Assembly: GCA_000381625.1 (NCBI GenBank)
Contig: KB906767.1
Coordinates: 5,872,462 to 5,936,461 of the forward strand
DNA: 64,000 nucleotides
Reading direction: 5' to 3'
DNA from: Bryobacterales bacterium KBS 96
GTDB taxonomy: Bacteria; Acidobacteriota; Terriglobia; Bryobacterales; Bryobacteraceae
In this document: in pieces, positions 62,603 to 64,000 of the stretch
Numbering within the stretch: the stretch's first letter is position 1
Layout: each line of letters opens with the position of its first letter
Position numbers and translations under genes: made by a program
Notes under the pieces: model-generated
Told to the model about the DNA's origin: nothing
Seen by the model: the letters and a program-made list of their open reading frames with translations, nothing else
Database searches by the model: none

Positions 62603-63718
62603 ATGCCGGAAGTTGCCACGAAACGAGTTACCGCTCCGCGGAGATATCTATACGGTCCCGGTCCCACCAATGTCGATCCGCGCGTCTATGACGCCATGAC
62701 GCAGCCAGTGGTTGGCATGCGCGATCCATTTTTCTTCGAGTGCATGGCCGATGTACAGGCCAAATTGCGCGACGTCTTCGGCACACAGAACCAGATGACA
62801 TTCCCAGTGCCGGGCACCGGCAGCTCGGGTATGGAAGCGGCTGTTTCCAACTTTGTCACGCCCGGCGGCAAGATCGCCATTTTCGCAAACGGCGTATTTG
62901 CCGACCGGCAGACGGAAATGGCTCGCCGGCACGGGGCGAACGTGGTGCGGATCGAAAAGGAATGGGGCAAGGTCTTCACTCAGGAAGAGGCGGAGGCATT
63001 TATCGAACGCGAAAAGCCCCAAACCGTCGCGTTCGTACACGGCGAGACGTCTACTGGAGCATATCAGGCAATGCGGCCGATTACCGCAGCGGCCAAGCGT
63101 AGCGGCGCTATTACGATTGCCGATTGCGTAACAACACTCGGCGCAATGCCCGTCGAGATCGACGCGAACGAAGTCGATGTCGCCTATAGTTGCACGCAAA
63201 AGGGACTGAGCTGCCCATCGGGACTGGCGCCGATCACCATTTCGCCAAAAGCGTGGGAGTGGCTGGAGAAGCGTCCGGCGCTTGACAACTGGTATCTCGA
63301 TCTGCGGATGCTTGCGAAGTGGTACGAACCGCCGCACGTCTATCATCACACTCCGTCAACCACCCTGTTCTACGGCATTCGCGAGGCTCTGGCCGTCATT
63401 GAAGACGAGGGCTTGAAAAATCGGTGGGACCGGCATTACCGGGCGCATCAACGACTGCTCGCGGGCATCGCTAAGCTCGGATTCGAGCCGTTCGTGCAGG
63501 AACCGGAGAATCGCATCTGGCATTTGGTGACGGTGAAGCCTCCGGCCGGAGTCGATGAAGCCGCATTGCGGCAGAAGCTGCTCGAAAATTATGGCATGGA
63601 CGTTTCCGGCGGCATCGGCGCTCTGGCGGGCAAGATTTTGCGCATCGGCATTATGGGCCCGCTCGCGACCGACGAGCGCGTGGATGCGCTACTTGAGGCG
63701 CTCGCGGCGTCGATGTAA
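62603..63718 (+). CDS. Class V aminotransferase (alanine/serine-glyoxylate type)
   Basis: A 371-residue PLP enzyme. It opens with YLYGPGPTNVDPRVYDAMTQPVVG, the usual class V start for alanine/serine-glyoxylate aminotransferases. The PLP lysine is Lys200 in SCTQKGLSCPSG, with FVHGETSTG and IADCVTTLGAMPVE as cofactor regions and a C-terminal LRIGIMG. It transfers amino groups between alanine or serine and glyoxylate, joining glycolate and one-carbon metabolism. It is divergent from larE with 70 bp between starts. Confidence 0.9.
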   Translation: MPEVATKRVTAPRRYLYGPGPTNVDPRVYDAMTQPVVGMRDPFFFECMADVQAKLRDVFGTQNQMTFPVPGTGSSGMEAAVSNFVTPGGKIAIFANGVFADRQTEMARRHGANVVRIEKEWGKVFTQEEAEAFIEREKPQTVAFVHGETSTGAYQAMRPITAAAKRSGAITIADCVTTLGAMPVEIDANEVDVAYSCTQKGLSCPSGLAPITISPKAWEWLEKRPALDNWYLDLRMLAKWYEPPHVYHHTPSTTLFYGIREALAVIEDEGLKNRWDRHYRAHQRLLAGIAKLGFEPFVQEPENRIWHLVTVKPPAGVDEAALRQKLLENYGMDVSGGIGALAGKILRIGIMGPLATDERVDALLEALAASM

Positions 63719-63834
63719 TCGCGCATCATGCGGCATTCTTGCTCGTTGGGAATACGGGCGAAACAATAGCGGCGTACTCTCGCGACAGGCGCTTCTCGAA
63801 ACCGAACGCCTCAGAGCGTCGTCTGATCGAGAGA

Positions 63835-64000
63835 ATGAAATATTTTCTTACACTTCTGGGTTTTTCATTATTCTTTTCATCCTCGGCATTTGCCTTGGGC
63901 CCGTTCTCAATTGGCGTGAAGGGCGGCGTCGGGATAACCGACGCTTTTTCGGATACCACTCAAAGCGGTGTCGGCATTACCCAACGCACGTTTTCAGATT
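63835..64000 (+). CDS. N-terminus of an outer-membrane beta-barrel protein (partial)
   Basis: A frame from ATG 63835 runs off the end of the window. It has a signal peptide (MKYFLTLLGFSLFFSSSAFA) and a mature start GPFSIGVKGGVGITDAFSD with alternating residues like a first outer-membrane beta strand. The amount visible is 55 residues, so only the class can be guessed. There is no strong ribosome site. Confidence 0.5.
   Translation, partial: MKYFLTLLGFSLFFSSSAFALGPFSIGVKGGVGITDAFSDTTQSGVGITQRTFSD

Noticed and set aside
1-64000. CRISPR array, prophage or complete insertion sequence
   Set aside because: No regularly spaced repeats, no integrase, transposase or phage structural genes were seen.

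Overview
The window reads as a chromosomal stretch of a free-living acidobacterium, probably of the Solibacter/Bryobacter group. This is inferred from gene content and not proven. Pointers are a large TonB-dependent receptor with an N-terminal carboxypeptidase-like domain next to a membrane-anchored winged-helix regulator, a secreted DUF1080 protein, a secreted di-haem cytochrome c, a molybdenum hydroxylase pair of the isoquinoline oxidoreductase type, a fragment of the STGPK(T/S)EEGK family, and moderately high GC throughout. I see no rRNA, tRNA, CRISPR array, prophage or complete insertion sequence. Almost all of the window is ordinary core and accessory metabolism with short intergenic gaps.

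Layout. 0-6.7 kb: small secreted and redox genes (AraC regulator, DUF167, di-haem cytochrome c, DUF1080, catalase-like protein, beta-carbonic anhydrase, Dph6-like ATPase). 6.7-13.5 kb: a tripartite RND efflux operon (adaptor, pump, outer-membrane channel) divergent from a TetR regulator with a candidate operator between them. 13.6-16.3 kb: 2Fe-2S and molybdopterin subunits of an aldehyde/isoquinoline-type oxidoreductase. 16.4-18.7 kb: an ECF sigma factor, a membrane anti-sigma-like protein and two secreted proteins. 18.9-24.1 kb: a lipoprotein, a DksA-type regulator with a very clear terminator, a nuoB with no other nuo gene nearby that overlaps a laccase-domain gene, a nucleotide-sugar epimerase, a TIM-barrel isomerase and CsbD. 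24.4-28.2 kb: purC-cvpA-gph-hicB with a frameshifted hicA, then a DNA glycosylase and an RNA 2H phosphoesterase. 28.2-34.3 kb: a sugar-acid catabolic cluster (UxaA/GarD dehydratase, GntP permease, phytanoyl-CoA-type dioxygenase, Zn alcohol dehydrogenase, L-galactose/L-fucose-type aldo-keto reductase).

34.3-40.2 kb: an AT-richer methyltransferase, a polytopic membrane protein, recA, transaldolase and a degenerate receiver-like protein. 40.3-47.5 kb: GH15 glucoamylase, fumarase, a MscS-like gene cut by an in-frame TAA, a stress-type SDR, an AI-2E family permease and TrmH. 47.5-53.2 kb: UbiD, FabG, a surface-polysaccharide group (glycosyltransferase, O-antigen-ligase-like protein, small ORF) and inorganic pyrophosphatase. 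53.3-64 kb: a secreted FAD oxidoreductase, the membrane wHTH regulator divergent from the TonB-dependent receptor (cut by an in-frame TGA), L-2-hydroxyglutarate oxidase, a three-cysteine LarE, a class V aminotransferase and the start of an outer-membrane protein.

The most notable signals are several lesions in otherwise well-preserved genes (an in-frame TGA in the receptor, an in-frame TAA in the MscS gene, two compensating frameshifts in hicA), the sugar-acid module, a LarE of the apparent iron-sulfur type without larABC beside it, and a family of intergenic palindromes centred on GCATGC together with longer REP-like hairpin repeats. I found no convincing wholly new system; the sugar-acid module and the regulator/receptor pair are the best candidates for new biology.
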